Below are positions 10,399 through 17,599 of a DNA stretch of 64,000 nucleotides, piece by piece; within the stretch, counting starts at the first letter, position 1; the number at the start of each line of letters is the position of its first letter. The position numbers and the translations under genes are program-made. Below the pieces are notes generated by a model. The model was given only the letters and a program-made list of their open reading frames with translations. It was not told where the DNA came from and ran no database searches. This DNA is from Streptomyces sp. NRRL F-6676. Lineage in GTDB: Bacteria; Actinomycetota; Actinomycetes; Streptomycetales; Streptomycetaceae. The stretch is from assembly GCF_000725625.1 (NCBI RefSeq), contig NZ_JOHS01000010.1, forward strand, positions 310,001 through 374,000, given 5' to 3'.

Positions 10399-11577
10399 GT
10401 GATACGTACCAAACTGACAAAGGCCGGACTGGCCGCCCTCCTGGTGCTCGGGAGTTTGACCGCGGCCGGCGCCCTGCCCGCTTCGGCGAGTGAATCCCCC
10501 GGCTCCGCCGCCGCCTCCCCGGGTCCCGCATCCGCCTCTCCCGGCATGCTCAAGGCGATGCAGCGTGACTTAGGACTCTCACGCACCGAGGCGGAGCAGC
10601 TACTCGACGTGGAGCGCCGGGCCACCGCCGCGGAGCCCAAGGCACGCAAGGCCGCCGGATCCACCTACGGCGGCTCGTGGCTCGACGAGGACAGCGGCAA
10701 ACTGACCGTGGCGCTCACCCCGGAGGCGGACGCCTCCACGGTACGGAAGGTGCGGTCCGCCGGCGCCACCGTCCGCACGGTCGAGCACAGCGCCCGCCAG
10801 CTCGACGCGACCATGTCCCGCATCAACCGCCTCGACGCCCCGCAGGGCGTCAGCGACTGGTTCGTGGACCCGGCCGCCAACACGGTGACTGTGAACGTGG
10901 TCCGGGACAAGCAGACCGACAACGATGTCCGGCGCTTCATACGCCAGGCCCGCAAAACCGGCCCGGTCACCGTGCACACCGTCTCCGAGCAGATGCGGAC
11001 CACGGCCGCCGGCATTGTGGGCGGCGACATGTATACGAGCGGCAGCGCCTACTGCTCCATCGGCTTTGCGGTACACGGCGGCTTCGTCACCGCCGGGCAC
11101 TGCGGCGGCGTCGGTGTGACCGCCACAGGCTGGGACGGCTCCTACATCGGTACGGTGCAGGGCTCCTCGACCGCGGGCGACGACTACGCCTGGGTCTCGG
11201 CGGGCAACGGCTGGTGGACGACGCCGGTCGTACTCGGCTGGGGCACGGTCTCGGACCAGCTCGTACGCGGCTCGGCCGAAGCCCCGGTAGGCGCGTCTGT
11301 CTGCCGCTCGGGCAGGACGACCCACTGGCAGTGCGGCTACGTGCTGGCCAAGAACCAGACGGTCAGGTACGTCGACGGAACCGTCGTGTACGGGCTGACC
11401 GAAACCAGCGCCTGCGCCGGGCCGGGCGACTCCGGTGGCCCGCTCCTCAGCGGTGACCAGGCACAGGGTGTCCTCTCCGGCGCAGGGGGGAACTGCGGTA
11501 CAAGCAACACGGTGACCTCCTTCCAGCCGGTCAACGAGATCCTCAACCGCTACGGACTGACCCTGGAAACCGCCTGA
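10399..11577 (+). CDS. Secreted S1 family serine protease with pro-domain (streptogrisin/alpha-lytic type)
   Basis: This is an exported chymotrypsin-fold protease made as a zymogen. The 392-residue product has a signal peptide (about residues 1-32, MIRTKLTKAGLAALLVLGSL, cleaved after PASA), an alpha-lytic-type pro-domain (about 50-200) and a mature domain beginning near I206 (IVGGDMY). The triad is H234 (TAGHCGG), D262 (GDDYAWV) and S345 (PGDSGGPL). Six cysteines can form three disulfides. The start is GTG 10399; the upstream site is weak (AGAGAGATGAAAG). It lies between transposase remnants, which suggests it arrived or moved with mobile DNA. A short AT-richer stretch at 10280-10300 may hold its promoter. 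Confidence 0.93.
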   Translation: MIRTKLTKAGLAALLVLGSLTAAGALPASASESPGSAAASPGPASASPGMLKAMQRDLGLSRTEAEQLLDVERRATAAEPKARKAAGSTYGGSWLDEDSGKLTVALTPEADASTVRKVRSAGATVRTVEHSARQLDATMSRINRLDAPQGVSDWFVDPAANTVTVNVVRDKQTDNDVRRFIRQARKTGPVTVHTVSEQMRTTAAGIVGGDMYTSGSAYCSIGFAVHGGFVTAGHCGGVGVTATGWDGSYIGTVQGSSTAGDDYAWVSAGNGWWTTPVVLGWGTVSDQLVRGSAEAPVGASVCRSGRTTHWQCGYVLAKNQTVRYVDGTVVYGLTETSACAGPGDSGGPLLSGDQAQGVLSGAGGNCGTSNTVTSFQPVNEILNRYGLTLETA

Positions 11578-11643
11578 TTCCCCGGTACCGCACATGGGTC
11601 CCCGAGCAGCCGTCAGCCCCGGGCTTTCGCGAGGTGGGGCCCG

Positions 11644-11769
11644 GTGCTCGCCCTGACCGGCAAGGCCAGGTTCCGGGAGCCCCGCCGACCGACGTACCGC
11701 CTGTTCACCGCGGCCGGGCAGCTCGTATCCACCGGCCGTAGGCGCATCCTGCGCCTGGCCCGGCACTGA
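11644..11769 (+). pseudogene. IS1380-type transposase C-terminal fragment
   Basis: The plus frame ending at TGA 11767-11769 reads VLALTGKARFREPRRPTYRL then FTAAGQLVSTGRRRILRLA. This matches the C-terminal LALTG-EP-YRLF-AG-L-GRR-LRLA pattern of IS1380-family transposases. Only about 41 codons remain, so it is a relic. It lies 67 bases after the protease stop. Confidence 0.6.
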
Positions 11770-11807
11770 CGGTTCGTCGGCGGCGCCGGTGGACCGACCG
11801 CCGCAGA

Positions 11808-11850
11808 CCAGCGGGCGGGTACGGGAACCCTTCCCATACCCGCCCGCTGG
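11808..11850. repeat. Perfect 14-bp inverted repeat (strong hairpin)
   Basis: The arms ccagcgggcgggta (11808-11821) and tacccgcccgctgg (11837-11850) are exact complements. Inside them gggaa and ttccc can add five more pairs, giving a nearly continuous stem. No T-run follows. It may be a terminator serving the protease or part of an insertion-element end. Confidence 0.7.
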
Positions 11851-11879
11851 TGTCGCGTACTACGCGACCTCACTCGTCC

Positions 11880-12062
11880 GGAGAAGTCGGGCAGCGGATC
11901 ACGGCCGAGGTGACGGCCGTGGATCTCGACGCGACTCAGGTGCGGCTTTCGCCGGCGGCCACCGAGAACCCGGACCTCTGGCGTTCCTCGATCGACTTGG
12001 TCGGCCGGCGTGTGTCGTCCTGCATGTTCCCGCAGTTCGACACACCGGGGGCCGGGGCCTGA
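11880..12062 (+). pseudogene. S1 RNA-binding-domain gene remnant with internal deletion
   Basis: The frame reads EVGQRITAEVTAVDLDATQV then RLSPAATENPDLW, a typical stretch of Streptomyces S1-domain proteins. It then jumps directly to VGRRVSSCMFPQFDT, which matches the end of a second S1 repeat. The middle of the protein is missing and no proper start is seen. The remaining DNA to the lipoprotein stop at 12174 holds nothing I can support. Confidence 0.5.
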
Positions 12063-12173
12063 AGACGCCGTACAGGCCGGCGACGATCCAACGGTCATCG
12101 CCGCTGACTTCGACTGGGAGCAACGACGGCTCTCCTGTCTCGGTGACCGACTGGTGTAGTGGGGCGGTCGGCG

Positions 12174-12959
12174 CTATGAGGTGCCGGCCGCCGCCTTCAG
12201 GGCCCTGGCCTGGGCGTGGAGCAGGTCCTCGGGGATCTCGGGGGAGGCGGCGGTGCCGTCCACCGTCATGGCGAGGAACGCGGCGACGGTGGAGCCGCAG
12301 CGGAACGCGGTGAGGCGGGAGGGGATCTTCATGTCCTTGCCGTCGGAGCCGGTGAGGACCTTGGTGTAGCGGAACGAGACCGTGTCGTCGCAGGTGGGTG
12401 CGGTGTCGGCGGGGCGTATGTCCGTGAAGCGGGTGTCCTTCACGCCCTTCTCGTGGAACGCGGTGCAGTGCTCCAGGGCGGTGCGGAGGTCGTCCAGGGT
12501 GCGGGTGGCGTCGCCGTGCCGGTAGGAGACCAGGGCGAAGGTGGCCGCGCCCGCACCCGCCTTCGCCGTGCGCCGGACGCTGCCCACCGGGGTGTGCCGG
12601 CCGACGCCGTACGACGCGCCGTCGACGGGGGCGCAGGCCGCCGGGTCGGTGAGGTCGGCCGCGACCGGCCGGGCCGGCCCGTTGCCGGCGCCCTCCGTGC
12701 CGTCCGCGCCGCTGCCGACCCCCTCGATCCACAGCCCCGGCAGGTCGCCCTTGTCGATGACGGCGGCCTCCAGTTGGTGCTGGGTCAGTACGCGGCCGGT
12801 CTCCGGGCTCGGTTTCGGCTCCGCCGCCGCGTGCCGTGCGGTGGCCGTGGCGTGCGGCGGGCCCGCCGAGCCGTCCTCGGCGCCGCACGCGGCCGTCGCG
12901 AGGGCGAGCGTCAGCGCCGCCGTGGCCGTCGCTCGTCTTCGAACCGTCGTTCCGTGCAT
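12174..12959 (-). CDS. Putative lipoprotein
   Basis: I do not recognise a named family; similar proteins are common in Streptomyces. The 261-residue product starts with a basic N-region and a hydrophobic stretch leading to a lipobox-like TAAC with Cys25, so it is predicted to be lipid-anchored outside the membrane. After a Ser/Pro/Ala-rich linker the domain has a short motif ITHQ-like region (LTQHQLEAAVIDKGDLPGLW) and four further cysteines (AACAP, EHCTAF, PTCDD, FRCGS), enough for two disulfides. Start ATG 12959 has AGGGG upstream on the minus strand. It is divergent from the Mrr-TerD gene, with 189 bases between the starts. Confidence 0.8.
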   Translation of the reverse strand: MHGTTVRRRATATAALTLALATAACGAEDGSAGPPHATATARHAAAEPKPSPETGRVLTQHQLEAAVIDKGDLPGLWIEGVGSGADGTEGAGNGPARPVAADLTDPAACAPVDGASYGVGRHTPVGSVRRTAKAGAGAATFALVSYRHGDATRTLDDLRTALEHCTAFHEKGVKDTRFTDIRPADTAPTCDDTVSFRYTKVLTGSDGKDMKIPSRLTAFRCGSTVAAFLAMTVDGTAASPEIPEDLLHAQARALKAAAGTS

Positions 12960-13148
12960 GTGCCCCACCCCTTGACCGTCGTGACCCTCGTGATCGTCGT
13001 ACGAGGAGGGCAGCGTATGCGGCTGGTCGGGGCGGGGTGACGGGGTGGGTCGGTTGTCAGTGGGGAGGGATAGAGTCGTCCCATTGGTGCTGGTTGTGGG
13101 GACGGGGTCGTGGGGTGTGCCGGGCCCTGGGGGAGGGGCCTGTAGGGG

Positions 13149-15263
13149 ATGAGTCGTCGCTCCAACGGAATGGCCGGGATGTGGGCCGAGGCGCAGCGTC
13201 AGCAGCAGCGGGGGCTGGAGGCGCGGGCCAGGCAGCAGCGGGAGTACGAACGGCGGCAGCGGGCGTACGAGCGTGAGGTGAACCGCAGCCGGCGTGAGCA
13301 GCAGGCGGCGTACCGGCAGCAGCGCGAGGCGGAGGCGCGGCGCCGTACGGAGGAGCTGGACGCGCAGGTAGAGGCGTTGCGGGGGCTGCTGGCCACCGGC
13401 TGCCGGGCACCGGCGTTCCGGGCGGGGGCGCTGGGGCGGGCGGAGGAGCTGGAGCCGTTCGCGCCGGGGCCGTTGGCCCAGCCGATCGCGATGCCCGATC
13501 CGAACCAGTACCAGGCGGGGGCCGGTTGGGGCGCGGGCCGCCGGGCGCAGGCGGAGGCGCGGGCCCGGTTCGAACACGACTGGCACGCCGCGCAGGCGGC
13601 CGAGGCGCAGCGGCAGCGCCAACTGGCGGAGTACCGGCGGCAGTACGACGCGTGGGCGGCGGCCAGGCTCGCGGAGATCCGCGCGCACAACGCGGGTATC
13701 GCGCAGATGGGCGAGGCCCTGCGGGCGGCGGACCCCGAGGCGGCCGTCGAGTACTTCTCGGCCGCCCTCTACGCCTCCTCCGCCTGGCCGGAGGGGTTCC
13801 CGCGCCAGGTCGCGGCGGCCTACGACCCGGCGGCCCGGCAGCTCGTCCTCAACTGGGAGCTGCCGCGGTACGACATCGTGCCGGAGACGAAGCTGGTGCG
13901 GTATCTGCCCGGCTCCGACCAGGACAAGGAGTCGCCCCGCCCGGTCACCCAGCGCCGGGCGCTGTACCGCGAGGTGCTCGCGCAGAGCACGCTCCTCGTG
14001 CTGCACGAGCTGTTCGCGGCCGACGAGTTCGGCGCGCTGGAGTCGGTGGCGTTCAACGGCTTCGTGGACGACCACGATCCGGCGACGGGCCGGCGCACGG
14101 AGTTCTTCCTGGTCACGGTCATGGCCCCGAAGTCCCTGTTCGCCGGTCTGCATCTGGAGCAGGTCAGTGCGGTGGACTGTCTGACGGACGCGTTGCACGG
14201 CCAGCTCTCGCCCCGCCCGGACCAGTACGCCGCCGTACGGCCGGGCCGGCGCCCGGAGGAGGTCGGCGGCGGGGTCGTCACGCACGGCGGGGAGGAGGAT
14301 CCCGACCTCTTCGCGATGGATCCGCTCGCCTTCGAGGCCCTGGTCGCGGAGCTGTTCCGGGCGATGGGCATGCAGGCGGTGACGACGCAGCGGTCGAACG
14401 ACGGCGGGGTGGACGTCGACGCGCTGGACCCCACGCCGATCCGCGGCGGCTCGCTCGTGGTGCAGGTCAAGCGGTACAAGAACACCGTCCCGCCGACGGC
14501 CGTCCGCGATCTGTACGGCACGGTGCAGTCCCTCGGCGCCAACAAGGGCGTCCTGGTCACGACGTCCGGCTTCGGCCCCGGCTCCCACACCTTCGCCCAC
14601 GGCAAGCCGCTGGAGCTGATCTCCGGCCCCGAGCTGGTGGACCTGCTGCACCGGCACGGGCTGCGCGGCCGGCTGGGCGACGGCGGCGGGGGAGCGCCCA
14701 CCGGTACGCCGGGCGGCGCCGGCCGGGTGCCCGCGCAGCGCGGCGAGCCCCCCGAGCCCGCCGGCACCGCCGCCACCGACGACTACAACGTGCTCGGCAT
14801 GTCCTGGACCGGCGGCGTCGCCCTGGACGTGTGCGCGCTCGTCTGCCACGGCAACCGGGTGCTGAGCGACGACCACTTCGTCTTCTTCAACAACCCGCGC
14901 ACCCCGGACGGCACGGTCCGCGCCCTGCCCGCCACCACGCCGGACCGGGCCGCGCTGCGGGTCGCCTTCGACGCCCTGCCGCAGCCGGCCGACCGGCTCG
15001 TGCTGGTCGCCGCGGTCGACCCGGCCGTCGACCCCGGCGCGGACCTGTCCGGCTTCACGGACGCCGGCATCCGTCTGCTGGACCCGGACCGCACGGAACT
15101 GGCCCGCCTGGAGGTCTCCGACGGCCGCCCCGGCGAAACGGCCCTCACCCTCGGCTCGTTCCGCCGCCGCCCGGGCGGCGACTGGGACTTCGTCCTGGGC
15201 GGCAAGGGCTACCGCGGCGGCCTGGAGGATTTGTTGCGGGACTACGGGATCGACGTGGAGTAG
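13149..15263 (+). CDS. Mrr-type restriction endonuclease domain fused to TerD-like domain
   Basis: The protein (704 residues) starts with two Gln/Arg/Glu-rich coiled coils (about 10-75 and 135-185). Next comes the domain that often precedes Mrr catalytic domains (about 190-370, with VAFNGFVDDHDPATGR), then an Mrr catalytic domain (about 383-507). The PD-(D/E)xK site is visible as D422 in DGGVDVD and Q439-V-K441 in VVQVKRYK. The C-terminal part (about 544-704) resembles TerD, with ALDVCALVCHGNRVLSDDHF. Mrr nucleases cleave modified or foreign DNA; TerD proteins act in tellurite/stress networks, often with calcium. The fusion and its membrane-protein neighbour suggest a stress or defence role (inference). 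Start ATG 13149 follows GGAGGGG. Confidence 0.85.
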   Translation: MSRRSNGMAGMWAEAQRQQQRGLEARARQQREYERRQRAYEREVNRSRREQQAAYRQQREAEARRRTEELDAQVEALRGLLATGCRAPAFRAGALGRAEELEPFAPGPLAQPIAMPDPNQYQAGAGWGAGRRAQAEARARFEHDWHAAQAAEAQRQRQLAEYRRQYDAWAAARLAEIRAHNAGIAQMGEALRAADPEAAVEYFSAALYASSAWPEGFPRQVAAAYDPAARQLVLNWELPRYDIVPETKLVRYLPGSDQDKESPRPVTQRRALYREVLAQSTLLVLHELFAADEFGALESVAFNGFVDDHDPATGRRTEFFLVTVMAPKSLFAGLHLEQVSAVDCLTDALHGQLSPRPDQYAAVRPGRRPEEVGGGVVTHGGEEDPDLFAMDPLAFEALVAELFRAMGMQAVTTQRSNDGGVDVDALDPTPIRGGSLVVQVKRYKNTVPPTAVRDLYGTVQSLGANKGVLVTTSGFGPGSHTFAHGKPLELISGPELVDLLHRHGLRGRLGDGGGGAPTGTPGGAGRVPAQRGEPPEPAGTAATDDYNVLGMSWTGGVALDVCALVCHGNRVLSDDHFVFFNNPRTPDGTVRALPATTPDRAALRVAFDALPQPADRLVLVAAVDPAVDPGADLSGFTDAGIRLLDPDRTELARLEVSDGRPGETALTLGSFRRRPGGDWDFVLGGKGYRGGLEDLLRDYGIDVE

Positions 15264-15277
15264 AGGGGGAGCGGACG

Positions 15278-16519
15278 TTGGACGGGGGAGAGACGAAGGA
15301 GTCGGTGGTGCACGAGCCGGTGGAACGGGGACCCGTGGTGCGGGAACCGGCGCCGCGGGAGCCCATGGCGGCGGGCGGTGAGGGGTGTCTCGTCGTGGCC
15401 GTGCGGATGCCGGTGCGGATCGTGGTGTTCGTGCTGGTCGTGCCGGTGCGGATGGTGTGGGACGCGCTCGTCGCCGGTGGACGGCTGCTGCGTCGCGCGG
15501 TGCTGCGGCCGCTGGGGCGGGGGCTGGCGTGGGCCGGGCGGGCGGTGTTCGTGTGGCCGTGGGTCGCGCTGTGGCGGTACGTGCTGGCACCGGTCGGTGC
15601 GGGACTGGCGTGGCTGGGGCGGGTGCTGCTGGTCGTACCGGCGGTGTGGCTGTACGACCGCGTCCTCGCGCCGGCCGGGCGCGGGCTCGCCCTGGTGGTG
15701 TACGGCGTCGGCGCCGGGGTCGGTTGGGCACTGCGACGCGTCGGTGCGGGGTTCGCATGGGTGCTGCGGGGTGTCGGCGCGGGGCTGTGGTGGGTGCTGC
15801 GGGGTGTCGGTGCCGCGCTCATGTGGGTGTTGCGCGGGGGCGCGGCCGGGCTTGTGTGGGCGTACGCGTGGGTTCTCACGCCGTGCGGGCACGCGGTGGC
15901 GTGGCTCGTGCGCCGGCTGGTGGTCGTCCCGGCGCGGTGGCTGTACCGGCATGTGCTGATACCCGTCGGGCACGGCACCGTCCAGGTCGGGCGCGGGCTG
16001 CTGTGGCTGGTGCGGACGAGTGCCGCCGGGGTCGGGTTTGTCCTGTACTGGACCGTGCGCCTGCTGCTGGTACTTCCGGCGCTCGCCCTGTGGCGGTGGG
16101 TGCTCGGGCCGGTGGGGCGGGTCCTCGCGGTCGTCGGGCGGGAGGCCGTCGCCGCGCTGGGGCACGCCTGGCGGGTCGCGGGGCGCGTGTCGCTCGCCGT
16201 GGGGCGGCTCCTGCGCGCCCTCCTGCGGTGGACGGTCGCCGAACCGGCGCGCTGGGCCTACCGGCGCGTCCTCACCCCCGTCGGGCACCTGGTGCGCGAC
16301 GCGGTGCTGCGGCCCGCCGCCGAGGCCGCGCGCGGGGTCGGCCGGGTCGCCAGGCAGGCGCTCGCCACGGCGCGCGACACCGCCCGGCAGGCCCGCGCCG
16401 ATCTGCGCCGGGCACTGTTCGGAGAGCCCGGAAAGCGGCGCGAGGCACTCCGCCGGGAACCCGGGGCCGACGCGGCACGTACTCTGGAGAGAAGGACGAC
16501 CGCTCTCACGAAGGACTAG
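15278..16519 (+). CDS. Repetitive hydrophobic membrane protein of unknown function
   Basis: I know no family for it. The TTG at 15278 is preceded by AGGGGGAG at 15264-15271 and gives 413 residues; GTG 15305 or 15308 are alternatives. After a short acidic head the protein is built of hydrophobic Trp-rich segments. A VL-x-P-x-G motif recurs about seven times (WRYVLAPVG, YDRVLAPAG, YAWVLTPCG, YRHVLIPVG, WRWVLGPVG, YRRVLTPVG). In the middle lies a run of 11-residue units (RRVGAGFAWVL, RGVGAGLWWVL, RGVGAALMWVL, RGGAAGLVWAY). The last 80 residues are basic and helical. It follows the Mrr-TerD gene by 14 bases and precedes the DUF2344 gene by 4, so it sits in an operon with both. Confidence 0.75.
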   Translation: MDGGETKESVVHEPVERGPVVREPAPREPMAAGGEGCLVVAVRMPVRIVVFVLVVPVRMVWDALVAGGRLLRRAVLRPLGRGLAWAGRAVFVWPWVALWRYVLAPVGAGLAWLGRVLLVVPAVWLYDRVLAPAGRGLALVVYGVGAGVGWALRRVGAGFAWVLRGVGAGLWWVLRGVGAALMWVLRGGAAGLVWAYAWVLTPCGHAVAWLVRRLVVVPARWLYRHVLIPVGHGTVQVGRGLLWLVRTSAAGVGFVLYWTVRLLLVLPALALWRWVLGPVGRVLAVVGREAVAALGHAWRVAGRVSLAVGRLLRALLRWTVAEPARWAYRRVLTPVGHLVRDAVLRPAAEAARGVGRVARQALATARDTARQARADLRRALFGEPGKRREALRREPGADAARTLERRTTALTKD

Positions 16520-16523
16520 GACA

Positions 16524-17354
16524 CTGGGCAAGCGACAGCCCGAAGGCCCGCCGCCCGCACCCGCGGTGCAGCGCATCCGACTGCGCTACACCAAGCGCGG
16601 CCGCCTCCGGTTCACCAGCCACCGTGACTTCCAGCGCGCCTTCGAGCGTGCGCTGCGCCGCGCCGAGGTACCCATGGCGTACTCGGCGGGGTTCACGCCG
16701 CATCCGAAGGTGTCGTACGCCAATGCCGCACCCACCGGCACGGGCAGTGAGGCGGAGTACCTGGAGATCGCGCTCACCGAGCCGCGCGATCCGGACACCC
16801 TGCGCGCGCTCCTCGACGCGTCCCTGCCCACCGGGCTCGACGTGCTAGAGGCGGTCGAGGCCCGCACCCCGGGCCTCGCCGACCGGCTGACGGCCTCCGT
16901 GTGGGAGCTGCGCCTGGACGGCGTGGCGCCCGCGGACGCCGAGCGCGCGGTCGCGGCCTTCGCCGCGGCCGGGACCGTCGAGGTCCAGCGCCGTACGAAG
17001 AACGGCCTGCGCACCTTCGACGCACGTCCGGCCGTGCTGCGGCTCGAAACGCACCCTCCGCAGGCCGATAGGCCGAACGACCGGCCCTGTGCGATACTGC
17101 GGCTGGTTGTTCGGCACGTGACGCCTGCCGTACGACCCGACGACGTCCTGTCCGGTCTCCGCGCCGTGGCCGACCTGGCGCCGCCGGTCCCCGCAGCGGT
17201 GACCAGGCTGGCGCAGGGGCTGCTCGATGAAGAGACCGGCACGGTGACCGACCCGCTCGCGCCCGACCGCGAGGCGATCACGGCCGCCCCGGCCACTTCA
17301 GCGGGGGCCGCCGAAGCCGCCGCGCCGGCGCCGGTGCCGGAAGGTTCCGCGTAG
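16524..17354 (+). CDS. TIGR03936 family radical SAM-associated protein (DUF2344)
   Basis: The biochemical role is unknown. The 276-residue protein has the conserved N-terminal block QRIRLRYTKRGRLRFTSHRD and the AYSAGFTPHPKVSYANA motif typical of DUF2344, followed by an Ala/Pro-rich acidic tail. No ATG, GTG or TTG is well placed. I chose CTG 16524 because AAGGA lies 8 bases upstream and it gives the usual LGKRQPEG N-terminus; GTG 16566 is the alternative. It is normally next to the B12-binding radical SAM gene, which here is about 6.9 kb upstream beyond accessory DNA. It precedes the RNase E gene, an arrangement seen widely. Confidence 0.88.
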   Translation: MGKRQPEGPPPAPAVQRIRLRYTKRGRLRFTSHRDFQRAFERALRRAEVPMAYSAGFTPHPKVSYANAAPTGTGSEAEYLEIALTEPRDPDTLRALLDASLPTGLDVLEAVEARTPGLADRLTASVWELRLDGVAPADAERAVAAFAAAGTVEVQRRTKNGLRTFDARPAVLRLETHPPQADRPNDRPCAILRLVVRHVTPAVRPDDVLSGLRAVADLAPPVPAAVTRLAQGLLDEETGTVTDPLAPDREAITAAPATSAGAAEAAAPAPVPEGSA

Positions 17355-17599
17355 GGACGGACGTCGTAGCGCCGCCCTCGTACTCGGGAGCCACCTGGGT
17401 CGGGCAGCGCACCGACTACAAGACTTTCGCCAGGCCGTGCACAACAAGGCGTACGGAACCGGCGAGACAGGACACAGACAGCTTCCGAGCGGCGCCCGCG
17501 CCCCGGACGGCGGCAGGCGCGCACCGCGCGAGCCGCGGACGTCACCGGCACTGCCGGACCAGGCGGGGCGCCCGGAAGCCTGACGGGAGATACGCCCGC

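Noticed and set aside
12960..15758. Upstream extension of the lipoprotein frame on the minus strand, opposite the Mrr-TerD gene
   Set aside because: The extension lacks domains and opposes a clear gene; the lipobox signal peptide begins at 12959.
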